A stretch of DNA of 64,000 nucleotides, taken from Shimia sp. R9_2 (GTDB lineage: Bacteria; Pseudomonadota; Alphaproteobacteria; Rhodobacterales; Rhodobacteraceae). Numbering within the stretch: position 1 is the stretch's first letter; each line of letters opens with the position of its first letter. Both the position numbers and the translations under genes were made by a program. The DNA is taken from positions 682,001-746,000 of the forward strand of contig NZ_JAGHRO010000001.1 of assembly GCF_017743735.1 (NCBI RefSeq). The letters run 5' to 3'. Below the pieces are notes generated by a model. That model was not told the DNA's origin. It was given only the letters and a program-made list of their open reading frames with translations, and did no database searches. This document shows, one piece after another, positions 1 to 9,194 of the stretch.

Positions 1-61
1 AGCCTGAGAAACCTCTATCTCCAATCCCGCTTTCCGGCGAAGCAGTTTCAGATCAGGCCAA

Positions 62-694
62 TCAAAGCTTGCGCGTCACCAGATACCGGCTTGGTGGATC
101 CACCGGGAAATTTCCACTTTCTATGATGTCAAAGCCGGCTTCGGTGATCATGGTTTCCAACTCCGCGATGGAGAAGAAGCGCACAAAGGGGGCTTTGCCA
201 AAGAACTGCAGCAACGGAATGGCGCGTTTCATGACACGGAACTTCAGAGATTTCATGTTCTCGTTGAGACATGGTGTTTTAGAGATGAACAAGCCGCCGG
301 GTTTGAGCCGTTTGGCAACTGCAGAGATCGAAGTCTCGGTGTCGTCCAAAAGATGTAGCAGGTTATGTGCCATAACCACATCAAACGGTCCTTCAGGGGC
401 ATTTTCCGGAGTGGCCTGCGCAAGTCTGATATTGTTCGCACCCGCTTCCGCCACACGATCGCGCGCAATTTCCAGCATCCCGCCTGACACATCACTTGCC
501 ACCATCTCGGCAACAGCATCTGCCAGTTTGATTGCGGTGGAGCCGGTTCCGCAGCCCAATTCCAGCGCCACATCCGTGTCTTTCAGGTATGATCGTGTGC
601 GCCCCAGCGTGTACTCATAAGCCTGCATGTCCCCAATCGGTGATTTTGCATATTTCTGTGCGATTCCGTCCCAAAACTTTGCGGTTGCTTGCAT
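62..694 (-). CDS. Class I SAM-dependent methyltransferase
   Basis: Small-molecule type methyltransferase of about 210 residues. It shows SAM motif I (ELGCGTGSTAIKLA, near residues 47-60), an acidic residue after strand 2 (VASDVSGGML), and the post-motif LKPGGLFISKTP, all in the order of UbiE/BioC-like enzymes. The substrate is not evident. An in-frame ATG lies upstream at 700, but the AAGGAG at 703-708 sits only two bases from it and seven to eight from the ATG at 694, so 694 is chosen. The gene is transcribed away from the LysR regulator at 780, so that regulator may control it (inference). Confidence 0.85.
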   Translation of the reverse strand: MQATAKFWDGIAQKYAKSPIGDMQAYEYTLGRTRSYLKDTDVALELGCGTGSTAIKLADAVAEMVASDVSGGMLEIARDRVAEAGANNIRLAQATPENAPEGPFDVVMAHNLLHLLDDTETSISAVAKRLKPGGLFISKTPCLNENMKSLKFRVMKRAIPLLQFFGKAPFVRFFSIAELETMITEAGFDIIESGNFPVDPPSRYLVTRKL

Positions 695-743
695 GGTCAT
701 ACTCCTTTTGAGCACAAAGTAGTCATGCGGAAATGCAAGATAA

Positions 744-760
744 ATTGCCGAAAATCGCAG
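744..760. promoter_or_regulatory. Candidate LysR-type operator in the divergent promoter region
   Basis: The 85-base gap between the methyltransferase and the lysR gene holds an imperfect dyad, TGC-N8-GCA at 746-759, with AT-rich flanks. LysR regulators usually bind T-N11-A dyads between divergent genes. The spacing here is one base longer than the classic motif, so this is only a positional suggestion. Confidence 0.25.
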
Positions 761-779
761 TTATGATATACGAAAATGC

Positions 780-1670
780 ATGAATGGTCCGCTCGCCGCT
801 TTTGATTGGAACCACATCCGCGCGTTTCTCAAGACCGCGGAGACAGGATCGTTGTCCGCAGCGGCGCGAGACTTGGGATTGACTCAGCCAACTTTGGGGC
901 GGCAGGTGACCGCGCTTGAGACAGATCTCGGTGTGATGTTGTTTGAGCGCGTTGGGCGGGGGCTTTCGCTGACCTCAGCCGGAGCGGAACTGCTCGACCA
1001 TGTGCGTGCAATGGGAGAGGCGGCAGAGCGTGTGGCGCTCGCGGCCTCTGGTCAAAGCCAAACGATTGAAGGGCGCGTGGCCATCACCGCGTCAGATGTC
1101 TACTCCGCACATCTTCTGCCGCCGATCCTGAAAGAGCTGCAGTCCATGGCGCCCAAGCTGGTGATAGATGTCGTGGCTTCAGATGAGTTGCAGGATTTGA
1201 TGCGGCGCGAGGCGGATATCGCCATTCGTCATGTGCGTCCCGATCAGCCCGATCTTATTGCGCGACTGGTGCGCGAAGCGGAAGGGTTTTTCTATGCCTC
1301 AACGGACTATCTGGACCGGCGCGGTCGTCCAGAAGCCTTGGAGGACCTCAAGGCGCATGATTTTGTAGGCTCAGGCGATGTAGGCCGGATGCTGGAATAT
1401 CTGCATCCTCTGGGATTTCCGATTGCTCACAGCAATTTCCGGATCGGGTCTGAGAGTGGGTTGGTGGCATGGGAGCTGTGCAAACAAGGATTTGGCATCG
1501 CCCCTATGGCCGCTGAGGTGGCTGAGGTCACTGACGGGATCGAAAAGGTCCTGCCCAATATCGCGCCAATTGTCTTCCCGATCTGGCTCACGACACATCG
1601 CGAGTTGCACACCAGCCGCCGGATAAGATTGGTGTTTGACACGCTCGCCGAACATCTGGCGCGCGGCTAG
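780..1670 (+). CDS. LysR family transcriptional regulator
   Basis: The protein has 296 residues, the usual LysR length. An N-terminal winged helix-turn-helix (about residues 10-68, including AARDLGLTQPTLGRQVTALE) precedes a LysR substrate-binding domain running to the C terminus. It is divergent from the methyltransferase at 62-694, the classic arrangement for a LysR regulator and its target. The start is ATG at 780 with only a weak upstream purine stretch. The last four bases overlap the end of the convergent GNAT gene. The effector cannot be deduced from sequence. Confidence 0.9.
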   Translation: MNGPLAAFDWNHIRAFLKTAETGSLSAAARDLGLTQPTLGRQVTALETDLGVMLFERVGRGLSLTSAGAELLDHVRAMGEAAERVALAASGQSQTIEGRVAITASDVYSAHLLPPILKELQSMAPKLVIDVVASDELQDLMRREADIAIRHVRPDQPDLIARLVREAEGFFYASTDYLDRRGRPEALEDLKAHDFVGSGDVGRMLEYLHPLGFPIAHSNFRIGSESGLVAWELCKQGFGIAPMAAEVAEVTDGIEKVLPNIAPIVFPIWLTTHRELHTSRRIRLVFDTLAEHLARG

Positions 1671-2107
1671 GGTAACGCGCGCAGCATCCTAATACGGACG
1701 TCGTCACGCGAACTGATTTGCCAACCGTAGCGATCATAAAGCGTGACGTTTTCCGGCATCTGCGCATGCGTGGCCAAGGCGATTTCTGCACAGCCCGCCT
1801 CTGTCGCTTGGGTGATGGCAAAGAGAATGAGCTGCCCGCCGATGCCCCGCCCGCGTGCTTTGGGCGCGACAGCGACGTTCATCAAATGGGCTTGTGGTGG
1901 TGAGAGCGTGAGCATCAAAACCCCAAGCAGGTCTTCGTCTTCAAGAACCCAAACTTGGTTTGCAGCGATCGCATCCGCCACGCCGCCGGACACATCCGGC
2001 AGCGCGATCCCTGCGTCGCGATAGGGTTGGTAAGCCGCATCAATCAGCCGCGCAATGGCAGGGGCCTCATCGGCCCATGCCTGTCGCGGCTGAGGGGCGT
2101 TAGCCAC
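1667..2107 (-). CDS. GNAT family N-acetyltransferase
   Basis: A 146-residue single-domain acetyltransferase. The acetyl-CoA binding motif A is visible as VAPKARGRGIGGQLILFA (around residues 82-100), followed by an alpha/beta end with YDRYGW. It begins with GTG inside the last codons of pheT (8-base overlap), so translation is probably coupled to pheT and it may be the final gene of the pheS-pheT group of genes. Its 3' end overlaps the convergent lysR gene by four bases. The acceptor substrate is unknown. Confidence 0.8.
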   Translation of the reverse strand: MANAPQPRQAWADEAPAIARLIDAAYQPYRDAGIALPDVSGGVADAIAANQVWVLEDEDLLGVLMLTLSPPQAHLMNVAVAPKARGRGIGGQLILFAITQATEAGCAEIALATHAQMPENVTLYDRYGWQISSRDDVRIRMLRALP

Positions 2108-4499
2108 GCAGCGTGCCGCCGGTGGCTTTGCTGACTTTCTCGACGATCTTTGTGGCCACGGCCTCGATATCGGCTTCTTTCAGCGTCTTGTCAGTGGGTT
2201 GCAGGCGCACGGTGATCGCGAGGGATTTCTTACCCTCACCCAATGCGCCGCCAATGAACTCGTCAAAGACACGCACGTTTTCAATCAGTGCTTTGTCCGC
2301 ACCCGCGGCAGCATTCACCAGCGTCAGGGCTTCGACGTCGGCGTCCACCACAAAGGCAAAATCGCGTTCCACTGCCTGAAGTTCAGACATGGTCACCGCA
2401 CCTTTGGAGGCGGATTTCTTACGTGGCAGCGGGATTTCCGTGATGTGGATCGCAAAGGCCACAACCGGCCCCTTTACGTTCAACGCGTCCAGCACTTTCG
2501 GGTGAATCTCACCAAAGGCACCAAGGATCTTCTTCGGACCCAGACCAACCTTCGCGCTGCGGCCCGGATGCCACCAGCCATTCACACCGCGATTGTACGT
2601 CAGCTTTGCTGGCGCGCCGAGCGCTTCCATCACCGCTTCCATATCCGCCTTGGCGTCGTAGATATCCACGCCACGGCTTTGGCCATGAATGTCTTTGCCA
2701 ACGGTACGGCCCACCAGAATACCGGTCAGCAGGTTTTCCTGCTCACCCGGCTCACCACCGTGGAACACGGCACCACATTCAAACAGCGCCATATCCATGA
2801 AACCACGCGCCTGATTGCGGGCAGCGGCCTGCAGCAGACCCGGCAGCAGCGATGGGCGCATGTGGCTCATCTCGCTGGAGATCGGGTTTTCCAGCATGGT
2901 CGCATCAGAGCCACCGCCAAACAGCTCTGCCGCCGCTTTGTCGATGAAGCTGTAGGTCACACATTCGTTGTAGCCAAGGCTCGCGGTGGTGCGGCGTGCG
3001 ATCTGCTCGCGCTTCTGCATCGGCGACAGAATCTGCTCTGGCAGACCAGCGGTGGCGCGCGGCATCGGTTTGCCTTCCAGCTTGGTCAGCGAGGCGATAC
3101 GGGCAACCTCTTCCACCAGATCGGCAGAGCCACGCACATCCGGGCGCCAGCTTGGCACATGGGCCATGTCGCCCTCGATGGTGAAGCCAAGCGCTTCAAG
3201 CGTCGCGCGCTGGGTTTCCGCCGGGATTTCCATGCCAACAAGAGACTGCACACGATCTGTGTCGAGCTTATAGGCGCGGGACACATCCGGCACAGTGCCA
3301 GCGGTCACGATCTCAGATGGCTCACCGCCGCACAGCTCGATGATCATCTGGGTCGCGTCATCCAGCGCCTGCATATTGTGAGCCGGATCAATGCCGCGCT
3401 CGTTACGATAACGTGCGTCGGTGTTGATCTTCAGGCCACGGCCTGTGTAGGCGATCTGAACGTGATCCCAAACCGCAGCTTCCAGGAAAACATTGGTGGT
3501 TTCTTCGGTGCAGCCGGTTGCGAGGCCCCCCATGATCCCGCCGATGGATTCAACGGCGTTGTCATCAGAGATCACCACCATGCCGGGGCCGAAGGTGTAT
3601 TCCTTCTCATCCAGCCCCATCAGGGTTTCACCACCCCGGGTGCGGTGCACACGCAGGTTACCCTTGACCTTGTCGGCGTCAAACACGTGCAGCGGGCGGT
3701 TGCGATCAAAGGTGAAGAAGTTGGTGATGTCCACCAGCGCGGAAATCGGGCGCAGGCCGATGGCCTTCAGCCGGTCCTGCAACCACTGCGGGGAGGGGCC
3801 GTTTTTCACACCTTTGATCAGACGGCCACCAAAGACTTCGCAGCCATCGGTGGCTGTGTCTTCATCGATGGTGACAGTGATCGGGCTGGCGTAGGTGCCG
3901 GTGATCTCTGCGGTTTTGGCAGGTTTCATCTTGCCGAGCCCGCGCGCTGCGAGATCCAGCGCAATGCCGCGCACACCCAGCGCATCGGGGCGGTTTGGCG
4001 TGATCGCAATTTCGATCACCGTGTCGACCTTGGATGGATCGTTTTCGGCCAGCCAGTCGATGAATTTGTCACCCACCTCACCGGAAGGCAGCTCAATGAT
4101 GCCATCATGTTCGTCGGACAGCTCCAGCTCGCGCTCGGAGGCCATCATGCCGTAGCTTTCCACGCCGCGGATCTTGCCCACGCTGATGGTGATGTCGAGG
4201 CCGGGAATATACATGCCCGGTTTGCAGACCACCACGGTGATGCCTTCGCGTGCGTTGGGCGCGCCACAGATGATCTGCAGCTCACCTTCATCGGTTTCCA
4301 CCTTACAGACGCGCAGCTTATCCGCATCGGGGTGCTTTTCTGCATGAACCACTTTGCCCAGCGTGAAATCCGCCAACCGCTCAGCAGGGTTGAACACATC
4401 TTCTACCTCAAGGCCAAGGTCGGTGAGCGCTTCAACAATCTCGTCGACGCTCGCGTCAGTCTCAAGGTGGTCTTTCAGCCAAGAAAGCGTGAATTTCAT
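2100..4499 (-). CDS. pheT: Phenylalanine--tRNA ligase beta subunit
   Basis: Beta chain of the alpha2beta2 phenylalanyl-tRNA synthetase, 799 residues, the normal bacterial length. The N-terminal tRNA-binding/OB region (about 40-150), B3/B4 editing domain, B5 domain, synthetase-like core and C-terminal FDX-ACB anticodon-binding domain (about 705-799, starting near AVERDFAFVVD) are all present and uninterrupted. The start MKFTLSWLKDHL is the family's usual one. pheS lies upstream on the same strand but two other genes intervene. An open frame of about 800 codons on the opposite strand is a GC-skew shadow. Confidence 0.98.
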   Translation of the reverse strand: MKFTLSWLKDHLETDASVDEIVEALTDLGLEVEDVFNPAERLADFTLGKVVHAEKHPDADKLRVCKVETDEGELQIICGAPNAREGITVVVCKPGMYIPGLDITISVGKIRGVESYGMMASERELELSDEHDGIIELPSGEVGDKFIDWLAENDPSKVDTVIEIAITPNRPDALGVRGIALDLAARGLGKMKPAKTAEITGTYASPITVTIDEDTATDGCEVFGGRLIKGVKNGPSPQWLQDRLKAIGLRPISALVDITNFFTFDRNRPLHVFDADKVKGNLRVHRTRGGETLMGLDEKEYTFGPGMVVISDDNAVESIGGIMGGLATGCTEETTNVFLEAAVWDHVQIAYTGRGLKINTDARYRNERGIDPAHNMQALDDATQMIIELCGGEPSEIVTAGTVPDVSRAYKLDTDRVQSLVGMEIPAETQRATLEALGFTIEGDMAHVPSWRPDVRGSADLVEEVARIASLTKLEGKPMPRATAGLPEQILSPMQKREQIARRTTASLGYNECVTYSFIDKAAAELFGGGSDATMLENPISSEMSHMRPSLLPGLLQAAARNQARGFMDMALFECGAVFHGGEPGEQENLLTGILVGRTVGKDIHGQSRGVDIYDAKADMEAVMEALGAPAKLTYNRGVNGWWHPGRSAKVGLGPKKILGAFGEIHPKVLDALNVKGPVVAFAIHITEIPLPRKKSASKGAVTMSELQAVERDFAFVVDADVEALTLVNAAAGADKALIENVRVFDEFIGGALGEGKKSLAITVRLQPTDKTLKEADIEAVATKIVEKVSKATGGTLRG

Positions 4500-4588
4500 C
4501 TGTCCGGTGTCCTATGGCAAGCCATGTTTGTTGCAGCAGGCAATGACAAAGATTGCCCTCATGTGCAAGCCTTGCTGCAAATGCAGGT

Positions 4589-5407
4589 CTACGGATAGCT
4601 CGGAGCGAGGCCCAAAAGCTCGTCCAGCTGCCGGCCAATCCACCCGTGAGGGATAAAATGTCCCCCCGGATGCAGATCCAGTGTCACCGGCCCGTCGGCG
4701 CAGTCCCAGGCCGTGCGCGAGAGTGTCAGAAAGCTGCGTGCCTGCCAGTCGCCCTGATCCTCACCGGCGGTGGTACACCCCAACTCGCGCCGCCAAAGCG
4801 CAACCGGATAGGTCACATCGCCCCCCGGCCCCATCGGGAAATCCATCACCGTATCTGCCAACCCATGCACATGGCGCACCTCGGACGGAGCCTCCGGGCA
4901 GGTCTCGTTTTGATCCACGCTGCCCGCGATCGCCAAAAGCGCGGTGACATCATTTCCGCTCTGACAGGCATAGCGCCACGCCATTGCGGAGCCGAATGAA
5001 TAGCCCGACACATAGATTTTCTCGCGATCTATGGGATAGCGCTGCGCCACATCTTCCAGCACGGCATCGGCAAATGGCACGTCCTCTGTGCTCGCGCGCC
5101 AAAAGCTCCAGGTCTTATTACGCCCGTTGGGAGTGACCAGCAGAACCCCACGCCGCTTGGCAGAGGCCCCTACCCGGTCCGAGCGTTGCGGGTGAACCCC
5201 GTTTCGGGACCAGCCATGAAAATGCAGCAGCACCGGCAGAGGGCTTGCTCCATCCCAATCTTCAGGTTCCATCACATGGTAGGACCGCTCCCCCAGCGGG
5301 CAGGCCACATCACCGCCACAGGGTTCCACCTCACCTTTCCACGGCCCCATGGCAAAAACAGCAGGGGCAAGAAGTGTCGGGGCAAGGGTGAGGGCAAATC
5401 GTTTCAT
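4589..5407 (-). CDS. Secreted PHB-depolymerase-like (LpqC-type) alpha/beta hydrolase
   Basis: An exported alpha/beta hydrolase of 272 residues. A signal peptide with an AVFA cleavage site ends near residue 19. The nucleophile motif GYSFG places the serine at 137. HGLADTVMDF (Asp about 185) and PGGHFIPHGW (His about 250) complete a credible triad, and LHFHGWSRNG supplies the oxyanion region. The family includes feruloyl esterases and polyhydroxybutyrate depolymerases, so the true substrate is open. The ATG at 5407 is preferred to a TTG at 5425 because it begins the signal peptide. It lies between the glutamine amidotransferase and pheT on the same strand. Confidence 0.85.
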   Translation of the reverse strand: MKRFALTLAPTLLAPAVFAMGPWKGEVEPCGGDVACPLGERSYHVMEPEDWDGASPLPVLLHFHGWSRNGVHPQRSDRVGASAKRRGVLLVTPNGRNKTWSFWRASTEDVPFADAVLEDVAQRYPIDREKIYVSGYSFGSAMAWRYACQSGNDVTALLAIAGSVDQNETCPEAPSEVRHVHGLADTVMDFPMGPGGDVTYPVALWRRELGCTTAGEDQGDWQARSFLTLSRTAWDCADGPVTLDLHPGGHFIPHGWIGRQLDELLGLAPSYP

Positions 5408-5491
5408 GCCGCTGACACTACCCAAGGGAGAGGCGCTGTCACGTCACATATTTGTGGGAGTTGGCTTTTGACCAAAGCCAATGGTCTCAGC

Positions 5492-6268
5492 CTAGGCGCG
5501 GGCACCAATATAGGTGAGCCAGTTGGACAGCTCGCGCATTCGCATCTGCGGGGCAAGGTCTTCAGGCCGCGCCCCCAAACGCCGTGCTGCCTCCGCATCG
5601 ACATCGGCTGAAAGCAGGTCTGGTACCATCGCCGCGTGATCCTCTTTCAGGCGCAGGGCATTGGCAATTCGGCCCACATCCAGCGCCGCCATTTCCGGAT
5701 GATACTGCACGCCCCAGAAATCCACACCGTTTTGCTGATAGGCCATGGCCTGCACTTCGGAATGCCCGTTGGAAGCCAGCACCACCGCGCCTTCGGGCAA
5801 ACGGATCACCTCATGGGAATGCACACAGGGGCTGGCAAGCCCGCAGTCGCGACCGGCAAACATCGGGTGCGTCTTGCCCGCGTCGGTGAAGGTCACGCCG
5901 GAGGCGAGGCCAAATTCCAGCCCGTTGGGGGAGTCATCCACATGCCCGCCCAGCACCGAAGCGGCCAGTTGCATCCCGTTACACGATCCCCAGACCGGCA
6001 GGCCGGTGGCAAAAGCCTGCTCCATCGCGGCCCGCAAAGGCGCGGCGCGCGTGTCGCTGGTGGTCCAGTCCACACCGGATCCGGTGAAAACGATGCCGTC
6101 CACCCCGTCAAACACATCCGCCGCCAAAGGCGCTGCATAGGGGCTCACCACGCGCAGATGCGCATGCGGTGCCAGCGCCAGAAAAGCTTTGAGGAAATAC
6201 GCCGCTGCGGACCGGCTCTGCGCCAGCAGCTCAGGTGTGTTGCTTTCGGCAATCAAAATCCGTGTCAC
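5492..6268 (-). CDS. Type 1 glutamine amidotransferase (GMP synthase-like)
   Basis: A stand-alone class I glutamine amidotransferase of 258 residues that releases ammonia from glutamine or acts as a gamma-glutamyl hydrolase. The nucleophile is Cys96 in WGSCNGMQ, and His190/Glu192 in QYHPEM complete the triad. The GMP-synthase-like domain occupies residues 1-200, with a short helical tail. The start is GTG at 6268. It sits between pheS and the hydrolase on the same strand. No synthase partner is encoded next to it, so the ammonia acceptor is unknown. Confidence 0.85.
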   Translation of the reverse strand: MTRILIAESNTPELLAQSRSAAAYFLKAFLALAPHAHLRVVSPYAAPLAADVFDGVDGIVFTGSGVDWTTSDTRAAPLRAAMEQAFATGLPVWGSCNGMQLAASVLGGHVDDSPNGLEFGLASGVTFTDAGKTHPMFAGRDCGLASPCVHSHEVIRLPEGAVVLASNGHSEVQAMAYQQNGVDFWGVQYHPEMAALDVGRIANALRLKEDHAAMVPDLLSADVDAEAARRLGARPEDLAPQMRMRELSNWLTYIGARA

Positions 6269-6311
6269 GGCGCGTCTCGTTTCGTCAGTCTTGCATGGGG
6301 GCAGAAAGGAA

Positions 6312-6331
6312 AGAGCGCCCGCAGGCGCTCT
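6312..6331 (-). terminator. Rho-independent terminator after pheS
   Basis: A perfect 8-bp stem AGAGCGCC/GGCGCTCT with a 4-base loop lies 23 bases past the pheS stop on the minus strand and is followed there by CTTTCCTTTCT. This suggests pheS can end its own transcript before the amidotransferase gene. Confidence 0.7.
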
Positions 6332-6353
6332 GAAGTCGTAGCTGTGTCCGCGC

Positions 6354-7424
6354 TTAGCGGGTCAAACCGCCGTGCAGCGTTGGCTGGTCGAGGCTGGCAA
6401 AGCCGTAGTGGCGCAGCCAGCGCAGGTCGCTATCAAAGAAGGCGCGCAGATCAGGAATGCCGTACTTCAGCATCGCCAGACGGTCGATGCCGATGCCAAA
6501 GGCAAAGCCCTGATATTCGTTTGGATCAATGCCACCCGCTTCAAGCACTTTGGGATGCACCATGCCGGACCCCAGCACTTCGAGCCAATCGTCGCCTTCG
6601 CCCACCTTCACGGTGCCACCTTCCCAGCTGCACTGGATGTCCACCTCGGCGGAAGGCTCCGTGAACGGGAAGTGGGACGCGCGGAAGCGGGTTTTCACCT
6701 CAGTGCCAAAGAAGGCCGAGAAGAATTCTTCCAGCACCCATTTCAGGTTCGCCATGGAGATGTCCTTGCCAATCGCAAGGCCTTCGACCTGGTGGAACAT
6801 CGGTGTGTGGGTCTGGTCATAGTCCGCGCGGTACACACGACCGGGGCAGATGATGCGGATCGGCGCGCCGGTTTTTTCCATCGAGCGGATCTGCACCGGG
6901 CTGGTGTGGGTGCGCAGCACATGTGGCGGGCGCTCGTCCCCTTCGGCGCGATGCGTGTAGAACGTGTCCATCTCGGCGCGAGCAGGGTGGTGGCCGGGGA
7001 TGTTCAGCGCATCAAAGTTGTACCAATCGGTTTCGATCTGCGGGCCTTCAGCCACGGCAAACCCCATATCGGCGAAGATCGCGGTGACCTCTTCGGTCAC
7101 TTGGCTGATCGGGTGGATGGTGCCCACACGGCGGTTGCGCGCAGGCAGGGTCACGTCCAGCCACTCGGTCGCCAGACGTGCATCCAGCGCCGCATCAGCG
7201 AGGGCGACTTTTTTGGCCGCGAGGGCAGAGTTGATCTCGTTCTTCAGCGCGTTCAGCGCGGGGCCAGCCACCTGACGCTCTTCCGGGGTCATCTTGCCCA
7301 GCTCGCGCATTTTCAGGCTGACTTCGCCCTTTTTGCCCACGGCCTGCAGGCGCAGCTCTTCCAGCGCGGCTTCATCCGCAGCTGCGGCAATGGCGTCGAT
7401 ATATTTGATGCGCAGATCGTCCAT
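6354..7424 (-). CDS. pheS: Phenylalanine--tRNA ligase alpha subunit
   Basis: Catalytic alpha chain of phenylalanyl-tRNA synthetase, 356 residues. An N-terminal coiled-coil tRNA-binding region (about 1-90) is followed by the class II core with motif 2 around [15 protein letters not shown] and motif 3 [18 protein letters not shown] near the C terminus. The ATG at 7424 gives the normal N terminus. Its partner pheT starts about 1.9 kb downstream on the same strand, beyond a terminator and two unrelated genes, so the two subunits may not share a single transcript. Confidence 0.98.
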   Translation of the reverse strand: MDDLRIKYIDAIAAAADEAALEELRLQAVGKKGEVSLKMRELGKMTPEERQVAGPALNALKNEINSALAAKKVALADAALDARLATEWLDVTLPARNRRVGTIHPISQVTEEVTAIFADMGFAVAEGPQIETDWYNFDALNIPGHHPARAEMDTFYTHRAEGDERPPHVLRTHTSPVQIRSMEKTGAPIRIICPGRVYRADYDQTHTPMFHQVEGLAIGKDISMANLKWVLEEFFSAFFGTEVKTRFRASHFPFTEPSAEVDIQCSWEGGTVKVGEGDDWLEVLGSGMVHPKVLEAGGIDPNEYQGFAFGIGIDRLAMLKYGIPDLRAFFDSDLRWLRHYGFASLDQPTLHGGLTR

Positions 7425-7498
7425 GGCAGGGCCGTCCCAAGTGAAGAAAATACCGCAGACCTCCTACCACAAGGCCTGTTGATTGCAAGCACGGAGGC

Positions 7499-7522
7499 GC
7501 GGGTGCCCCGATAGGCACCCGC
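7499..7522 (-). terminator. Hairpin after the alanine/glycine symporter gene
   Basis: A perfect 9-bp stem GCGGGTGCC/GGCACCCGC with a 6-base loop begins 10 bases past the symporter stop. There is no clear U tract, so it may end transcription weakly or protect the 3' end. Confidence 0.45.
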
Positions 7523-7531
7523 CAGAAGGTG

Positions 7532-9028
7532 TCACTTCCAGATATCAGCGTCCACGCCACGCGCGATTTTGGCGTGCTCAGAGATGCTGAAGTTTGGCGT
7601 TTTGCCGGCTTTGCGCTGGGCCTGATAGTCTCGGGTCACACGCACCACGATGGGAGACAGCAAGGCCAGAGCGAACAGGTTCAGCAAGGCCATGATGCCA
7701 ATCGCCATGTCCGCTGCGTTGAACACCACGGCGACCGACTGGCCTGCGCCCCAGAACACCACCAGCATCACACCCAGCCGAAGGAGGTTCAGGCGTGATT
7801 TGCTTGTCTGTTTGAGGAACGCCATGCCGCTCTCCGCGTAGCCGTAGCAGGCGATGATGGTGGTGAAGGCGAACAGCAGAACCGCAAAAGCGATGAAGTA
7901 GACACCAAATGGCCCAAGGAAGGCGGCGGCGGCCTGTTGGGTCATGGCAATGCCTTCCAGCGCGTTGCCGTCTGCGTCCACCATCTTGTGCGCGCCTGAG
8001 ACAATGATCATCACTGCCGTCGCGGTACAGACAAGAATGGTGTCGATGAACACGCCAAACGCCTGCACAAAGCCCTGCGAGGCCGGGTGATTTGGCACCG
8101 GGGTGGCCGCTGCGGCGATGTTGGGGGCAGAGCCCATACCCGCTTCATTAGAGAAGAGACCACGTTTCACACCGTTCAAAAGCGCTGCGGTCATACCGCC
8201 TGCTGCACCGCCTGCAGCTTCTTCCAGACCAAAGGCGCCGCGCACAATCTGCAGCAATACGCCGGGGATCTCGGCAAAGTTGGTCGCCAGGATGTAGAGC
8301 GCCACAATGATATAGGCCCCGGCCATAAACGGCACCAAGACTTCCGCAACGCGGGTGATGGAGCGGATGCCGCCAAAGATGACCACACCTGTTGCGACCG
8401 CAAGCAGGATGCCGGTGGTGGTTTTGGGGAGCTCGAAGGCTTCGTTCATCGCCTGCGCGATGGAGTTGGACTGCACGCCGTTGACCACAAGGCCAAAGGC
8501 AAAGACCAGAAAGATCGAGAAGATCAGGCCAAGCCAGCGCATGTTGAGGCCGCGCGCGATATAGAACGCGGGGCCACCGCGATACTGGCCGTCCGGACCG
8601 CGTGTTTTGTAGAGCTGCGCGAGCGTTGCCTCAGAGAATGAGGTCGCCATGCCCACCAGCGCCACAATCCACATCCAAAAGATCGCGCCAGGTCCACCAA
8701 GAGAGATCGCCACCGCCACACCGGCGAGGTTGCCGGTGCCGATGCGGGAGGCGAGGCTGACGGCGAGCGCCTGAAATGGCGAAATGCCCGCGCCGTCTTG
8801 GCCGCGGGAGGCCACGGTCAGGCGGAATTGTTCGCGAAAGTTGGTGAACTGGATAAAGCCGAGGCGCAGGGTGAAAAACAGCCCGCTGCCGATGAGCAGG
8901 TACATCAGCAGGTACCCCCACAAGATCCCGTTGGCGGTGTTCACAACGTTTTCGATAGAGGTCACGAGAGAGTTGGCAAAAGAGGCGAAGACGCCTCCGG
9001 CTTCGGCGGCGTTTGATGTCGGTTCCAT
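7532..9028 (-). CDS. Alanine/glycine:cation symporter (AGCS) family protein
   Basis: An inner-membrane sodium- or proton-coupled amino acid symporter of 498 residues with about 10-11 hydrophobic helices. AGCS hallmarks are visible, including ISPFQALAVSLASRIGTGNLAGVA near the N terminus and the FSNEAGMGSAPNIAAAA segment in the middle. The ATG at 9028 follows AGGAAG at good spacing, while an upstream ATG at 9073 has no ribosome binding site. The expected substrates are alanine or glycine. It is preceded by its own 166-base intergenic space and followed by a hairpin, so it is probably monocistronic. Confidence 0.92.
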   Translation of the reverse strand: MEPTSNAAEAGGVFASFANSLVTSIENVVNTANGILWGYLLMYLLIGSGLFFTLRLGFIQFTNFREQFRLTVASRGQDGAGISPFQALAVSLASRIGTGNLAGVAVAISLGGPGAIFWMWIVALVGMATSFSEATLAQLYKTRGPDGQYRGGPAFYIARGLNMRWLGLIFSIFLVFAFGLVVNGVQSNSIAQAMNEAFELPKTTTGILLAVATGVVIFGGIRSITRVAEVLVPFMAGAYIIVALYILATNFAEIPGVLLQIVRGAFGLEEAAGGAAGGMTAALLNGVKRGLFSNEAGMGSAPNIAAAATPVPNHPASQGFVQAFGVFIDTILVCTATAVMIIVSGAHKMVDADGNALEGIAMTQQAAAAFLGPFGVYFIAFAVLLFAFTTIIACYGYAESGMAFLKQTSKSRLNLLRLGVMLVVFWGAGQSVAVVFNAADMAIGIMALLNLFALALLSPIVVRVTRDYQAQRKAGKTPNFSISEHAKIARGVDADIWK

Positions 9029-9127
9029 AGGCTTCCTGTGTCGTTTGCGCAGCGGGGCTGCGGTGCCGGGCACAAGCGAAGGCGGCCCGACTCAAATTTC
9101 GGCGCCTCCTTACGCCTCACAGAAAGA

Positions 9128-9148
9128 GGGGGAAATGGCTTTTCCCCC
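9128..9148 (-). terminator. Terminator after the Hint-domain gene
   Basis: An 8-bp stem GGGGGAAA/TTTCCCCC with a 5-base loop lies 47 bases past the Hint gene stop on the minus strand. TCTTTCTG follows it in that direction. It could instead be part of the symporter leader. Confidence 0.5.
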
Positions 9149-9194
9149 ATTTTAGGCTGATTTTGCCCTTAAAACGCTGCGTAAACTGCTTTGA

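Noticed and set aside
1-61. A partial gene at the left edge.
   Set aside because: The 61 bases before the methyltransferase stop are too short to support a coding frame.
2199-4598. A 799-codon open frame antisense to pheT.
   Set aside because: It is a shadow frame caused by GC-rich codon third positions. Its composition is unlike a protein and pheT is fully conserved on the other strand.
9029-9194. Possible glycine riboswitch in the leader of the alanine/glycine symporter.
   Set aside because: The leader lacks the conserved glycine aptamer core segments, and its only strong hairpin is better explained as a terminator of the upstream gene.
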